64,000 bases of DNA, taken from contig OZ025868.1 of assembly GCA_964019415.1 (NCBI GenBank), forward strand, positions 2,701,961-2,765,960, written 5' to 3'. Numbering within the stretch: the first letter of the stretch is position 1; every line of letters begins with the position of its first letter. The DNA comes from Ianthella basta. Taxonomy: Eukaryota > Porifera > Demospongiae > Verongiida > Ianthellidae. Both the position numbers and the translations under genes were made by a program. Below are positions 10,725 through 22,410 of the stretch, piece by piece. Below the pieces are notes generated by a model. It was not told the origin of the DNA, ran no database searches, and worked only from the letters and a program-made list of their open reading frames with translations.

Positions 10725-11540
10725 CTATACTTCACTGGAATAGCTAGCTATATACATTTAAGCGAGGTTGGTTGCATTTTAATGTATGCCCTAGTTATAT
10801 TGTACGTAGCATGCATCATACCATCTCAAACAGCATCACAGGCAACGTTAGCATAGGCTGCACTTGAAAGTATTTCACACCCTGCTAAATAGATTATGTA
10901 TGCATATATGTCTGTGCACCCTTCAAAGGTATCATCCCATTATGAACATATCATGCCCCATATGTATTATACCTTCTGTTGTACCACCACCACCACACAA
11001 TGCAAGTTACATTCTGCACATGCTTCTATGAACAAGGCCACCAGTGCAAGTTGCCGAGGGTAACCCCTCTGAGTGCAAGTAGAGTGTTTGCGCTAGTTGA
11101 TGGATGGAAAAACACCACCAGTGCAAGTTGCTGAAGGTCAGGCAGACAGGGTACTAGCATTGATTAGCATGCAGTGGGGGACCACTATGAATGCAAGTAC
11201 AGTGTTGGTGCTAGTCAAACGGCACAAGTTGGAGCAGGATATAGCAACAGGTATGCAACTTGCAGTCATAGCAGCCACTCTAGGGCAGTACATACATATG
11301 TAAGGAGTGGAAGGACAAATGGTCACAGCTGGGATATGAGGAGCTGGGTAGCTGAAGGTCTGGATCAGTGATAGAGAGTGTCATGTGTAGTTACACAATG
11401 TGCAACATGTGCTGTCATCCATGACATTTAATAAAAGGAATGTAATTGAGACTGCCAAACAGTAGAATATCAACTCATACCCAATTTTCAGCTACGTAAC
11501 TGAAAAAACAATGACAACAGGTTTATGTGTCATTAACACA
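10725..11540. other. Non-coding duplicated spacer with a short tandem repeat
   Basis: I see no gene here. About 10804-10990 and 11285-11340 match the 7.2-7.85 kb block. At about 11038-11215 two diverged copies of a unit share CCACCAGTGCAAGTTGC and GTGCAAGTAGAGTGTT-like segments. Confidence 0.5.
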
Positions 11541-11890
11541 AGCACTAACACATGGACACAAAGGAATAGGTATATATACATAAGTACAAGCTTCAGACCA
11601 GTGATTTAGTAAGAAATGCACACTGCATGTCCATACAACAACAATTAGTGGAACATTACAAGTTGACATATTTAGAGCCATTCCCCAGCCGGCTGTTCAT
11701 TAGCTGTTGATGGCTCATTTCCACTAAACAGTAACTTGGGTTGGGTTGGAGCTGAATGCTGGTTGGATTACCAGAGGTGAGGTCATCAGAGGGGGTGGGG
11801 TCATCAGAGGGGGTGGGTTTACCTGAGGGGGCTGGATCACTGAGGTTAAGTGGGAGTTTGATACTCTTGAGCCATCAAAACCACTGAAGT
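11541..11890 (-). pseudogene. Proline-rich tail exon copy with an early stop (M2)
   Basis: The minus-strand frame reads GFDGSRVSNSHLTSVIQPPQ, a Pro-rich run, then SSNPTQVTV and a TAG. The copy at 6655-6835 reads through this point (QVTVQRNEPS) because it has CAG there, and the following base spacing also differs. The 3' flank to about 11541 matches 6505-6655. This is the probable end of the gene with exons at 14497-14826 and 12296-12742, shortened by about 16 residues. Confidence 0.5.
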
Positions 11891-11998
11891 GTGAGACTGA
11901 AATGAAAACGAGAGCAATGAAAATATAGTGGTGAATGCAGCAACAAACAAAACATTCATGCAAATACATTCATAATTACATATTCACACAAAATAGAT

Positions 11999-12117
<119 letters not shown>

Positions 12118-12295
12118 CATGCACACACATACACACAACTGTCACACACACACAGCTGCATTTGATGGTGCATATGTTGGAGGGGGGGGGGGCATACAGG
12201 TACAGTAATTGACTAAAAATACAGCATGGTAATCTGTGATCACCGTACATACATGTATACTATATAAGGACAGTTACACACATATACATACACAC

Positions 12296-12742
12296 CTTCT
12301 GCTGTGAAGTTCACTGTAGCTACATCACTGTACACATGCAACTGGGTTACTTGAAGTGAACCCAAACAACTCCACTTGGTATAGTCTGTGTCATTCATCA
12401 GGTTGGTGATGGTGTACTCTGTTGCACCTGGTCCAGTCACACCACTCTGCCCCTCCCTACTAATTGGGACCCCACCCACCACAGAGTACCAGGTGATGTT
12501 GTAGGAGAAGGTGAGGTTGTTAAAGCAGGGTCCATGGTCAGTGTGGTTCCACATCAGTGTGGCAGTCAGTCCATTTGCAACAAAAAGGAGGCTGCTTTGC
12601 AATTTTGGTTTCATAGCTTTATGTAGCTGTATATCACAGAATAGAAGAAACACAGAACAAGGAAGCCCTATATATATACTGTAACACTTTCTGGTAGCAT
12701 TCACTGCAATACATGCAAAAAATGTAGGTTGTGCAGCAGTGT
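12296..12742 (-). CDS. FN3-like domain exon of receptor M2, with 39 extra codons
   Basis: On the minus strand the frame contains WNHTDHGPCFNNLTFSYNIT, then VVGGVPISREGQSGVTGPG and ATEYTITNLMNDTDY, matching the FN3-like exons at 40363-40692 and 61381-61702. The acceptor is TTTTAG and the donor GTGTGT, with phase 1-1. It is 447 bp against 330 bp for the P1 exon. The extra 117 bp sit in the first strand region and give two candidate domain starts (AQPTFFACIAVNA and KPKLQSSLLFVANG), as if the start had been partly duplicated or a second acceptor captured. The reading frame stays open. Confidence 0.7.
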
Positions 12743-13387
12743 CTAAAATAAACAAAGAGATTAAAAATGCATGTGATATATCTGAAGTAGACCACTCAGG
12801 TATGCAGCATACATAATTTTGCATCAGTAAAATATGCAGTGGCAATTGGATTACAGCTTATATATAGGACACTGCACCGTATATGCAGATACTATACCGT
12901 AGATGTCAGTAAAATGCAATGCTTGTCCATACATTGCTCTCGAGCTGCCCATTGTTACAGAGTGGACTGATAAAATGAAGAGAGGGAGAAAGCAGTGGCC
13001 TAAACAATCACTTGTTGCACACTGCATGATAGTGTATGCACACCTCAGAAGCACGGGCAATTTATTTTGTGTCCCCCAAAGATGCAGTGTGCATTTTGGA
13101 AGAGATTGGCAAAACAAACCACATTCGTTGACATTGTATAGCTATCCTCTGCTTTAAGTCAAGAAAGAATAGTGGGGAGGTTTGTTATAGTCCATGATGC
13201 AACCATTTCTGCACTGACAGATGTGCTTTCTCATGATACAACCTTAAAGGAAATGAAATTGTGGTTCTTCCATCCATCAAGCCAACCATATAATGCATGG
13301 AAAACTTCAATTTCTAACTCCTTGATATACTGACAAGCCTTTTCTTGGATTACCCTGCTGTTTGTGTGAACCATTTTAGTAAAGCAG

Positions 13388-13790
13388 CATGTATACCTCT
13401 GAAATAAAGACACTCTCTACTGAGTGGGGTGCCTACTGTTCCAGCTGCATACATTGAGTTGTATACAAAGCTACCTCTGAAATAAGGACACCTCTCTGAT
13501 GAGAGCAGTGCCTACTGTTCCAACTACATAGAGCAGTGAACAAGGCTTCCTATGAAATAAGGACACTCTCTAATAAGGATAGTGCCTACTGTTCAGCTAC
13601 ATAGAGATATGTCTAAACTAATTCTGAATATGGACATGCACCCTCAAATAAGGGCAATGCTTACTGCGTGTACAAAACTAATTCTGAAATATGGACACCT
13701 CTCTGATGAGGATATATTTTGGCTAGTCTCAAACTGTATATCAAAGGTGTCCAGAACAGAGAAGTGTCACTGTACCACAATCGGCTGGAG
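13388..13790. repeat. Tandem repeat, about 75-80 bp unit, about five copies
   Basis: Successive units share 'CTCTGAAATAAGGACAC', 'CTCTCTGATGAG' and 'AGTGCCTACTGTTC' in the same order, each diverged from its neighbours. The unit contains motifs typical of the ends of the TACAGTGG-type elements at 26575 and 50121. It is non-coding. Confidence 0.7.
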
Positions 13791-13885
13791 TGGAGAACTA
13801 GTAACAAGAAAATAAATGATATAAAAGGTGAGAAGACGGTTCATTGCAGTAAGCCACTGCAACGGCCAGGCCGGGCTAGGTTGAA

Positions 13886-14175
13886 CAAAGGCTAATCACT
13901 GGATATTACACCTACCAGCCTTCTACACCGTAGTATCTCAGGAGGCTGGGGGGCCGGAGCCTTATTGATGGCACCAACATTCCATCAGTACGCCACACTG
14001 ATGAGCCCAATCAGGGTGAAACAGCTGTTTGTGGCTCTTCCATCTTTGTAGGATGACTAATGGGGGAAGGCGATCACTGGTTGCCATCAATATAATAGGG
14101 CTCCGCCCCCCAGCCTCCTGAGACATTTCAGTGTAGAAGATTGGTAGTCGTAATATCCAGTGATTAACCCTTGTT
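13886..14175. mobile_element. Short inverted-repeat element with about 75-bp arms
   Basis: The left arm runs from about 13886 (AACAAAGGCTAATCACTGG) to CAGGAGGCTGGGGGG. The right arm (about 14093-14175) is its reverse complement with scattered changes. There is no coding capacity. It lies inside the presumed M2 intron. Confidence 0.75.
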
Positions 14176-14496
14176 CGTATATAAAAGGTGTCAGCAAACA
14201 CACTATCTGCATGCAATGCTACAGTATAATATTATATGTAGCAAATACAGTCATACAACATATGTACATCTATATATTATTGTACTGTCCTCTATGTCAC
14301 ACATTGTTGTGACAGCACACATGGAAGCACCACTATCACTGTCAGAGCATGTCCTTTAGACAGTTGCTTTGACAAACGCCATATGGTAGCTTCAGTATAC
14401 ACATACGTTGTACTGTATGTACTGCACATAGGATTATGCAAGATATTGCGTCATTGCATTGCTACAAGCTATGTATATCTGTATACATAGAACTAC

Positions 14497-14826
14497 CTTG
14501 TGGGTCCACCACTGTGGTGTCACTGTCTTCTCCTCCAACAGTCAATGGTAGGAAGCAAGTGAAGGAGACAGGGTCACCAGTGAAGTTGGCTGGGTCAATC
14601 CTCACTCTGAGTCTTGAGGCTGTCTGGTTTACAGTTCTTTGATCAAAAACATCCTCATCAGGGAAGAGACGTTTTCTACCCACTCTCCAGTTGGGTGCAG
14701 CAACTCTGTACCTGAATGTTCCATTCACGCTCTCCATCACATCAGGGTAGTAGCAGATGAGGCCAACAGTGTCACCAAAACAGGGAGTGATGTTGTTGGA
14801 GGAGAGGAACACTCGCTGGGCAGCAA
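14497..14826 (-). CDS. Ig-like domain exon of receptor M2
   Basis: This 330-bp exon is phase 1-1, with acceptor CTAG and donor GTAGTT on the minus strand. It encodes AAQRVFLSSNNITPCFGD, then GLICYYPDVMESVNG, ASRLRVRIDPANFTGDP and SFTCFLPLTVGGED, ending VVDPQG. The frame is intact. Two Ig cysteines and an N-glycosylation site (NQT) are visible. It would splice in phase to the FN3 exon at 12296-12742. The neighbouring leader copy at 14989-15061 appears to have lost its donor, so expression is doubtful. Confidence 0.8.
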
Positions 14827-14988
14827 CTAGTTGAAGATATACAAACAGGAACATTTGACATAATTATAGTCCACAAAGGCAAGTCAGTGGTCAATTATAT
14901 ATATACTGTACAACACACATTTTTATCAGGCACATTCCTAAATAAATATCACGAGCGTGACTTCTGATTACACCAATTCATTTATATG

Positions 14989-15061
14989 CCTCCTCCTCCA
15001 GTAGAGCACTCTAGTACGACAACAGTAACAGTCAACAGGGAGACTGTGTGACCACTTGCAC
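14989..15061 (-). pseudogene. Leader-like exon copy with damaged donor (M2)
   Basis: The sequence matches 6033-6107 and 60348-60422 (GASGHTVSLLTVTVVVLECS). However, the 3' end reads GGAGGAGGAGGCATATAA, where the other copies have GGAGGAGAAG followed by GTAACT or GTAGCT. With no GT in place, normal splicing to the Ig exon at 14826 looks broken. Confidence 0.55.
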
Positions 15062-15079
15062 CTACATGGGGTGGGAGAG

Positions 15080-15230
15080 TTGGCTGCTCATTAGCTGTTA
15101 ACATTGATTGCACATTTTCATTGAGTAGTATACAACTTCGGTTGTGTTGGAGCTGGATGCTGTAGGATCATTGGAGGGTGGGATTACCAGAGGAGGCAAG
15201 GTTACCAGGGGTAGGATCACCATGACCAGA
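15080..15230 (-). pseudogene. Diverged proline-rich tail copy (M1)
   Basis: Minus-strand frame fragments read PLVTLPPLVIPPSNDPTASS and a relic of SSSNPTQVTV. This parallels the tails at 6.7 and 11.8 kb. It would be the end of the unit whose TM exon is at about 15553-15690. Confidence 0.4.
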
Positions 15231-15552
15231 ATTAGGATGTAGTCACCGCATGGAAACTGTGTGATCACCAAAGCGGGAACAAATTAGTAGGAACACTTCA
15301 GCAGAGTTGGACTGGAGCTGGGCAATCATATTAAAGTATATTCATATTCACAAAGTCATTCATAGCTTAGGAGGAACAGATATGCGAGTCTCAGAGTGAA
15401 TTCGAAACAGAAATTTAATTTGTGACACAATTGGTAGGCAAAGCATAATATAGGTATAGTCTCCATTCATTATCAATAAGTTTAACAACCTGAACACTAG
15501 TATAGCAACAATTACTAGTGCATACATGTGTACAATGTGATCAATGGGTTAC

Positions 15553-15690
15553 CTTTCTGTTTCAAAGTGTGTACCTTCCAACACAACACAGCAGTGATGC
15601 CTCCAAATATGGTCATACTGACAATGTACAGTGCAGTGAGAGAATACACCACACCTGTGAAGACCTCCTGTGACACTGACAGAGGTATAT
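15553..15690 (-). CDS. Transmembrane exon of receptor M1
   Basis: On the minus strand the frame reads QEVFTGVVYSLTALYIVSMT then IFGGITAVLCWKVHTLKQK. This is one hydrophobic segment followed by a basic stop-transfer stretch. The donor is AAAG then GTAACC (phase 1). The acceptor is uncertain: CAG occurs at three close positions. It is the only M1 exon I recognise apart from the tail relic. Confidence 0.6.
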
Positions 15691-15694
15691 AAGG

Positions 15695-17430
15695 AAGGGT
15701 TTGGAGTCTCATATAGATGGATACAGTAAATATACACACATAATATTGTAATTGCATGTATTATTGTAGTTAGACACACTCGTCTAGCACTATTATGCAG
15801 ATTAATCAAGTTATCAGTCTCATTTCAATAAATTAAATTTAATGGTTTCATTGTACAGTGTATTGTATATAGAAAATATAGATTCCTCAGATGTGCACGT
15901 GAGTGAATTCTAGGAAACAATCACATGAGCTGTTTATGAATATGGATGAATTCTGAGAAATCTCAATGATGGTTATGTAAACTATGAATATATGGATGAA
16001 TTCAAAGAAATCTCCTCCTATTTACATTTGTGTTCATAGGTGTATTACAGCTGCAGTATACAAATACAATTTATGGGGTGTCACTGCATTGAAACTATAT
16101 GCACAAAAATGAGATGCGAAAATTGTATTTTACTATCATCATTCGAGATATTATATCATGTACATCTGGATCTATACTTTTGTATGTAGTGCACATGCAT
16201 ACATTAGGATCTGTAATATATACGTATACTGTACTTTGTCTATAGATTATCAATAAGCAACAGCGTAACTTACCTGGAACTGATGCATATGTATCTGATA
16301 CATATGCATCTGGGTAAGTTATGCTGTATATAAGCTCTATCACATGATGCCGTAATTATTATGCAATGCTGATAATCTTATGCCAAACAATTGCATTATA
16401 ATGTATCAGAGAATTATGAGCACATGATTTCATATAAAGTGGTCTGGATACGCTAATCCCTAATTATAGAAGGCCAAGAGTGGAACTTCATCCATGGCCG
16501 TGTTTAATTACAGCTCAGTTGCTATTCTGTAGGTTAACCAACTTACTGAACTAGCTAATTTAATCAGTGCTGTGCAGTGCTATTTCTTACTTCCAGCTGA
16601 GTACTCTCAGCTAGATCAATATATCTAGACTGGACATTTATACTTGACCATTTTGAAGTAAACGTATATAATACACAGCAAATTTAATATAACCTGTGAA
16701 GATGTGTGTGAGATGAGTAGCTAGGCTGCATGCAAACTTCAGATCCCGAGATGTATATACATGGCAGTGTACAGAACATGTGGTAACCCACGTGTGAGAA
16801 AGAATGCAACTCAGGTGCATTAGGACTGCATGCCTTGCAGCTGCGGGAGCTTCATTGATTCCAGATGGTTAGCTGGACACAGTACCTAATGTTTGCGTCA
16901 GTCCATAGGTAGGGGTTCAATGTAATTAGCACAGCTGATCTATTAGCGGGATTGTGGGTCTTCTAATTCCATTAGTATCCCCATGAGTCACATTCAAGGC
17001 TTGCAGCTGCTGCATGGGCTCAAAACTGTTTTACACTATACAGCACTAGCATGTATCATTTATCAGTTTCTCATGAATGGTCAACATTGTGCATGTGCAT
17101 GCACACAAATATGTGCATATATACATGCATGCACATACACACACCATCCATCGATTCATGCTCTGCTTTCATTTTTCCAGTGGTGCAGGCCACATCCAGT
17201 AGAACAGATTGACTGGGGTGGGAGGGAGGGTGCGGTGATACACCCCGAACAATTGGTTGAGCAAAATGGATTCTATAGAACGTCACGTTATTCTTGATGA
17301 AGGATTGCTGCTTGTGCTTCACGTAACTCTAGCTACTTCCCTTCATTGCTTGCGTCCATCCTTTCTTTGCTTCTCCACTTCCATTCTTCTGACATCCTAC
17401 ATGTTCAGATCCTTCAGTTTGTCAACAATA
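15695..17430. other. Intergenic, one small palindrome
   Basis: I see no gene. At about 16262-16330, CAGCGTAACTTACC and GGGTAAGTTATGCTG flank the self-complementary core GATGCATATGTATC / GATACATATGCATC, a foldback of about 70 bp. Confidence 0.5.
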
Positions 17431-17431
17431 G

Positions 17432-17870
<439 letters not shown>

Positions 17871-18197
17871 ACACCACGCACAATCACACACACCCACACA
17901 CACATTCCTACAGTCGTACACAAACATTCCTGCACTCCAGACTCCTACCTACACAAACAGGTACCACAGCATCCCCTACCTGTCAACACAACAGCATATA
18001 CTGCTCCCACACATACACAAACACTATTGTATATCCACACACAACTATACCAACAATACTGCTCCCACACAAACAAATATGTACCTACAGTATAAGCAAA
18101 CAGCAATGCACACACACTACCCATACATGCCATGTCAACATCCATTTCAAAATATTAAGATAGCTATAGCTAAAGACACATTGCTAAGTAGGGTTAT

Positions 18198-18392
18198 AGC
18201 TAGTGAGTATATAGTTATTGAGCACTTGCGTAGCTGAAATTCGCAGTAACTCAGGATGTTTCAGCCACGTAGGCCTTTATCAGCTGTAGCTGATGAACTA
18301 TTTATCAGCTGACAAAGGTCTATTTGGTCAAAACATCCTGAGTTACAGTGGATCTCTATTACGCAAGTGCTCGAACAACTACCCACTAGCTA
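18198..18392. mobile_element. Palindromic element H1, copy 1, with hammerhead-like cores
   Basis: The inverted arms begin AGCTAGTGAGTA on the left and, reverse-complemented, AGCTAGTGGGTAG on the right, followed by GAGCACTTGCGTA in both. The centre carries CTGATAAAGGCC / GGCTGAAACATCC on the minus strand and a weaker CTGACAAAGG / TCAAAACATCC on the plus strand. Its sister is 43796-43955. Confidence 0.7.
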
Positions 18393-18399
18393 CAAAATA

Positions 18400-18950
18400 C
18401 TATACTCCTATGACTGTTTATAATATCCTCCCCCGTGTATGTGCTAACCAGTGTGCATGCAAGGCAATCGATCATGTGAATAAAGTAGATTCACATATAT
18501 GCAGCATGTGCTTTCGTGATTAAGATGATCATGGACAGTCTGCATGGGTATAAGGCTGTGGTGCACATGAGACTAAGTTAACTCCAAATTCAACTGAGTA
18601 ATTATAAGTTATAGAAAGTTTCTTCTTTCGATGGTGTCACGTGTCCTACAATGCCGTGGTTATCATGCTGTGTATATGACCTTTTGTTGTAGCTATATCA
18701 GTCAGGCGGGCCTGCATGTGACTAGCTATACATCACAGGACGTACGTATAGCTAAGTAGCTATTCGGGACATATTTTCGACGCCTCTTATAGCAGTACCG
18801 AGATTACTAGCCTTCATTTCTGGTAAATAGCGACTTATGTTTATGCTACATCGATCTGAGCATCTGCCAGTCGTTTGGATGTCGCGCCGCCGTGAATAAG
18901 CGTCAAAGGCGGTGACCAACGATAAATGTGGCATTCTGCAGCCTCCCGCC
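18400..18950. other. No recognisable feature
   Basis: Low-complexity intergenic sequence. I found no exon-like frame, RNA gene or clear repeat. Confidence 0.4.
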
Positions 18951-18957
18951 AGCTTGG

Positions 18958-19200
18958 AAGGAGTGTCTCAAAGCCCATGCATGCACGGTCCAGTGCACAT
19001 GTGTGCCACCATAGTGCCACGGAGTATCTGCGCGAATGTGGCGGTTGTACTTGTAGCTCAGAATTGAAGTTACCAACATCCATATAAAATACCGTATAGC
19101 CGGTAATTTTGGCGGGGGATTTATTTTGGCGGACTTGAGAGAAATCCGCCAATATTCTGGCTATACGGTATATAGGCAGTAGTATAACTAGGGCATACAT
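18958..19200. repeat. Repeat family R2, copy 1, ending in a CCGTATAGCCGG palindrome
   Basis: The segment GGAGTGTCTCAAAGCCCATG to the foldback ATACCGTATAGCCGG ... CTATACGGTATA matches 22981-23220 closely. The foldback contains TTTTGGCGG / CCGCC repeats also found at both ends of 40813-41491. Confidence 0.7.
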
Positions 19201-19735
19201 TAAAATGCAACCAGCCTCGCTTGAATGTATATAGGTAGCTATTTCAGTAAAGTACAGTCCATGAGCATAACTCGGCCAGGGCAAGTACATTTTGGGTAAT
19301 ACAACTGTAATCTGCTTTCACTGGCTGTCAGAAAGAAGGGATAGCAAGCCAGACCAAGCACTGGATGGCAGCTGGGCAATCGACACCTACATATTTGGAG
19401 CTGCGCAGGGAAGCCCGTCCGTGCTGTGCTAACACAGTGCAAGTTATCGCTTCACCCGAGTGAACAGTGAAAATGCCCCCGGCCACGCGGGGCAAATGAC
19501 GTCAGCCAATATGGCGGAATGGCCAACAGGCGTGTAGCCCTCGCTGAAGCAATGGGCGACGTTAACAACAATCTGAACGCAGCGTGCAGCGATGAAGTGG
19601 AGTTTTGAGCAGTTTCGTAGCCGATGGTGGCCAAGTAGATCGTTTTGTTGTCGTGAGCGCCTGCGGAGAACGCCGGGCTATTGCGCAATCTAGGTGTCTC
19701 GGGTTGACTGGGACGGATATACATATATACAGTGC
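19195..19735 (-). repeat. R1 repeat, copy 4
   Basis: This minus-orientation copy is closest to the right arm of the 9.6-10.7 kb palindrome, ending at GGGTTGACTGGGACGGATAT. Open frames within it differ between copies and are not conserved. Confidence 0.65.
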
Positions 19736-20046
19736 AAGATATACATATATCTCTATATATATTTTGGTAGAGCTCAAATCCTTTGTTCGCAAACTCCTTA
19801 CGCAGTTTGCACGTGATCGACGCGAAACTCGGGATTATTACAGAGCACCGCATGGTGATGGTTATAAGCGGGTAGACGGAAGATGAATCGCTGCGCCTGC
19901 GAAAAGCGCCGCACGTTTTCCCTCCGTTACGGAAAATGACGCCATGTTTTTCGTCGGGGTACGGTCTGCGTATACGGGATTCCGGTTACTTAACCTTTTC
20001 CAACGCTGCACCATGCCAAAGGGAGAGCGTTCGCGCTCTGCCATGC

Positions 20047-20260
20047 TACAGCGCTGCAGCTAACACTATCTATGGCACCATACTGATGTAAATCAGATGC
20101 AATATGAGACTAAAATGCGGCAACATGGGATACCTCTTTCTTCTGTGAAGCATCAGAGCTGCAGCCAACACTATCTATGGCACCATTCTGATATACATCA
20201 GCTACAATATCAGTCTACATTGCAGCAACATCATATAGACCTCTTTCTTCTGTGAGCATG
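20047..20260. repeat. Tandem duplication, two copies of about 107 bp
   Basis: Both copies contain CTGCAGC(T/C)AACACTATC, TATGGCACCAT and ACCTCTTTCTTCTGTGA in the same order and spacing. Confidence 0.7.
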
Positions 20261-20813
20261 TTGCTGCTTTTGCATCAAGTCAATGATAGCTAACAATCTG
20301 TAGGCAACATTTTGCACCTTCTACCCATGCACCGTTGTATATCTGTGTGGGCACATCAAGTCTTGGAGCTTAAGTACACTCAGGTGAGCAACATGTCTTG
20401 AGGGTTTTGGACAGTACATGCATGGTACTATTCCAAGCCAAAGTGGGATATAATAGCTCAATCAGTGACTTTTCATCACACTTTGACCTGGAACATTACC
20501 ATGCATGACGTATCCAAAACCATCTTAAGACGTGGTGTTCCCCTGTGCATACATAAGCTTCCAATTTACTTGATGTGCCCACATACATTGTTCTTCAGTT
20601 CCATTTTTGATGTCATCTCCATTGTCAGTGCATGCATGATTCCACTTATTCTGAGCGATTCTCTGTCCACATCATGCTACACACAGCATTGCCTGCAACA
20701 CGCATGCATAGCTATGAATGCAGCCTACCAGCTGGCATACCCACACAATCATAAGCCACACTGTCGTAGAGTAGCTATTGTGCAGCAGCCGTCGTGGAGG
20801 CGCCGGAGCAGGG

Positions 20814-20846
20814 AAGCCCGCCGAAGGCGGGCTTCCCTGCTAGTAC
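20814..20846. repeat. Perfect GC-rich hairpin
   Basis: GCAGGGAAGCCCGCC and its exact reverse complement GGCGGGCTTCCCTGC are separated only by GAA. Part of the arm (GGGCTTCCCTGC) recurs in every R1 copy. It lies beside the R1-type terminal sequence at 20866-20922. Confidence 0.8.
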
Positions 20847-21226
20847 ATACATACATACATATATACAAACGGGGGACGACAACGCGTCACGATATACTTG
20901 CCTCGCCTTTCGGCTCGGCAATGATATTCATGGCAGATATAATGAAATTCATGATAGTGGCATCCTAGTCTTGTATTCATTAAAACTGGCTTAGGGCGGT
21001 CAATCCGGTTATCGTCTGACAAGCTTCACCTGGATAAAGTACCTTGGCAGGTGAGTTATTATAGGTTGTCGAGGAATTACGGGTAGCTAATTTGAAAAGA
21101 GTTTACTCGCCCCATTCATCGTGGTTAGAATACGCAAACCTCCTAATGACGGACTATAGCACAACCAAGCATAGGATCACACAAACTGTAGCCCCCGCTC
21201 AAGTTAGCTACCCGTAAGGTAAACTG

Positions 21227-22122
21227 GGGTAATTCCGGAAACACTTCACAGGAATCGTACGTAGCACCACAACTATTGTACCAAACTTTCTGAAAGTCTC
21301 ACCATATATGTACCAACCTGTTGTCTCAAGACGCACAGCGTTTCAAGGGAGCTGCTCGGTCGACGACGAAATGCCCTCCATTTCCTCACTTACTCCGAAA
21401 ATCCATACTTCCGATAATTCCGGAAATTCAACGTTTCGCGAGTGTTGGAGGCAGCAGGGGACTTTTGCAGAAGATTTGCAGGTGTCTCTGCAAAGCCACA
21501 GGACAGCCCTGTAACTGAGAGTGCCTCCCTAAGAGAAATTTCAGTAACAGGGAGCGCAGTAGCAGGAAGTCGTTGACAATAGAACACTAACCCCGCAATT
21601 CCTCTGCTGGCACAAACCTAACATCCTGGAGCACCTAGCAGCAGTACCTGGTGTCCTCTGCTTCTAAACATGTCGATATGGCTGGTACTTTGCTCTTTCT
21701 TCACTTTATCGTCACATCGTGTGATGTGGATGCTGAAAAGGCTGCCATATTTCTTCACATCAAACTCCCTACCTCCATCAATTTCGCATCTAGCTGCTGT
21801 TTGCTCCCTTGTACATGTTGCAAGGATGATAAGGTAGCTACAGTGTCGTTCTCGTTGAAATATTCTAACATTCCCGCCAACGCGGACGAAGTTTCTGACG
21901 AAGTCATTATCCGAGCGTAAATGATTCGCTATACATTAATGGTGGCGGAAACCGTCTTGTAGCGATTTTCGTTCCCCTGAAAGCTTTGTAGTAGAAGGTG
22001 GGGTGGTGGTAAGTTAGAAAATCGAAGCAAAATCTGTGTTTATCCTGCAGTGCTTGGCCGACAAGCGCAGAAGTTTCACGTTTCCGGAATTACCCTGTTT
22101 CCGGAAATACCCTGAATTACCT
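21227..22122. mobile_element. 0.9-kb inverted-repeat element with TA target-site duplication
   Basis: The left end is AGGTAAACTGGGGTAATTCC and the right end, inverted, closes AATTACCT; both flanks are TA. Inner CCGGAA motifs repeat at both ends. No transposase frame is visible. The end sequence resembles that of 8636-9519, suggesting one superfamily. Confidence 0.7.
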
Positions 22123-22136
22123 TACTACTAATTTAA

Positions 22137-22372
22137 CCATAGATAGAGGAAGAAACGGGATTGGTAGCGCTGGCTGGAAGTTGTATAGGGGTCCAAACAG
22201 GTCACATTATCTGTTGATGTGAGGAGGGAGAAACTACAGACGTTTCTATACAAAAAGGCTAACTCTCCTCAATGACAGCTTGGATGACTTACATGTTGCC
22301 CTTCACTTGCCCAAACCTGATCCTGTGTGGACATAGATAGAGGAAGAACCTTCTTCCTCTATCTATGGTGTG
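22137..22372. repeat. Segment bounded by CATAGATAGAGGAAGAA, with a perfect hairpin at its right end
   Basis: CATAGATAGAGGAAGAA occurs at about 22138. At about 22334 it is followed after only CC by its exact reverse complement, giving a 17-bp-arm foldback. The interior has no coding signal. Confidence 0.6.
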
Positions 22373-22410
22373 GACAAACTGTCAACAGGCTGTTGTTTAG
22401 TCGACTGCTA

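Noticed and set aside
20465-20968. 167-codon plus-strand frame
   Set aside because: It crosses the GC hairpin and repeat termini, has no domain, and its parts are not conserved.
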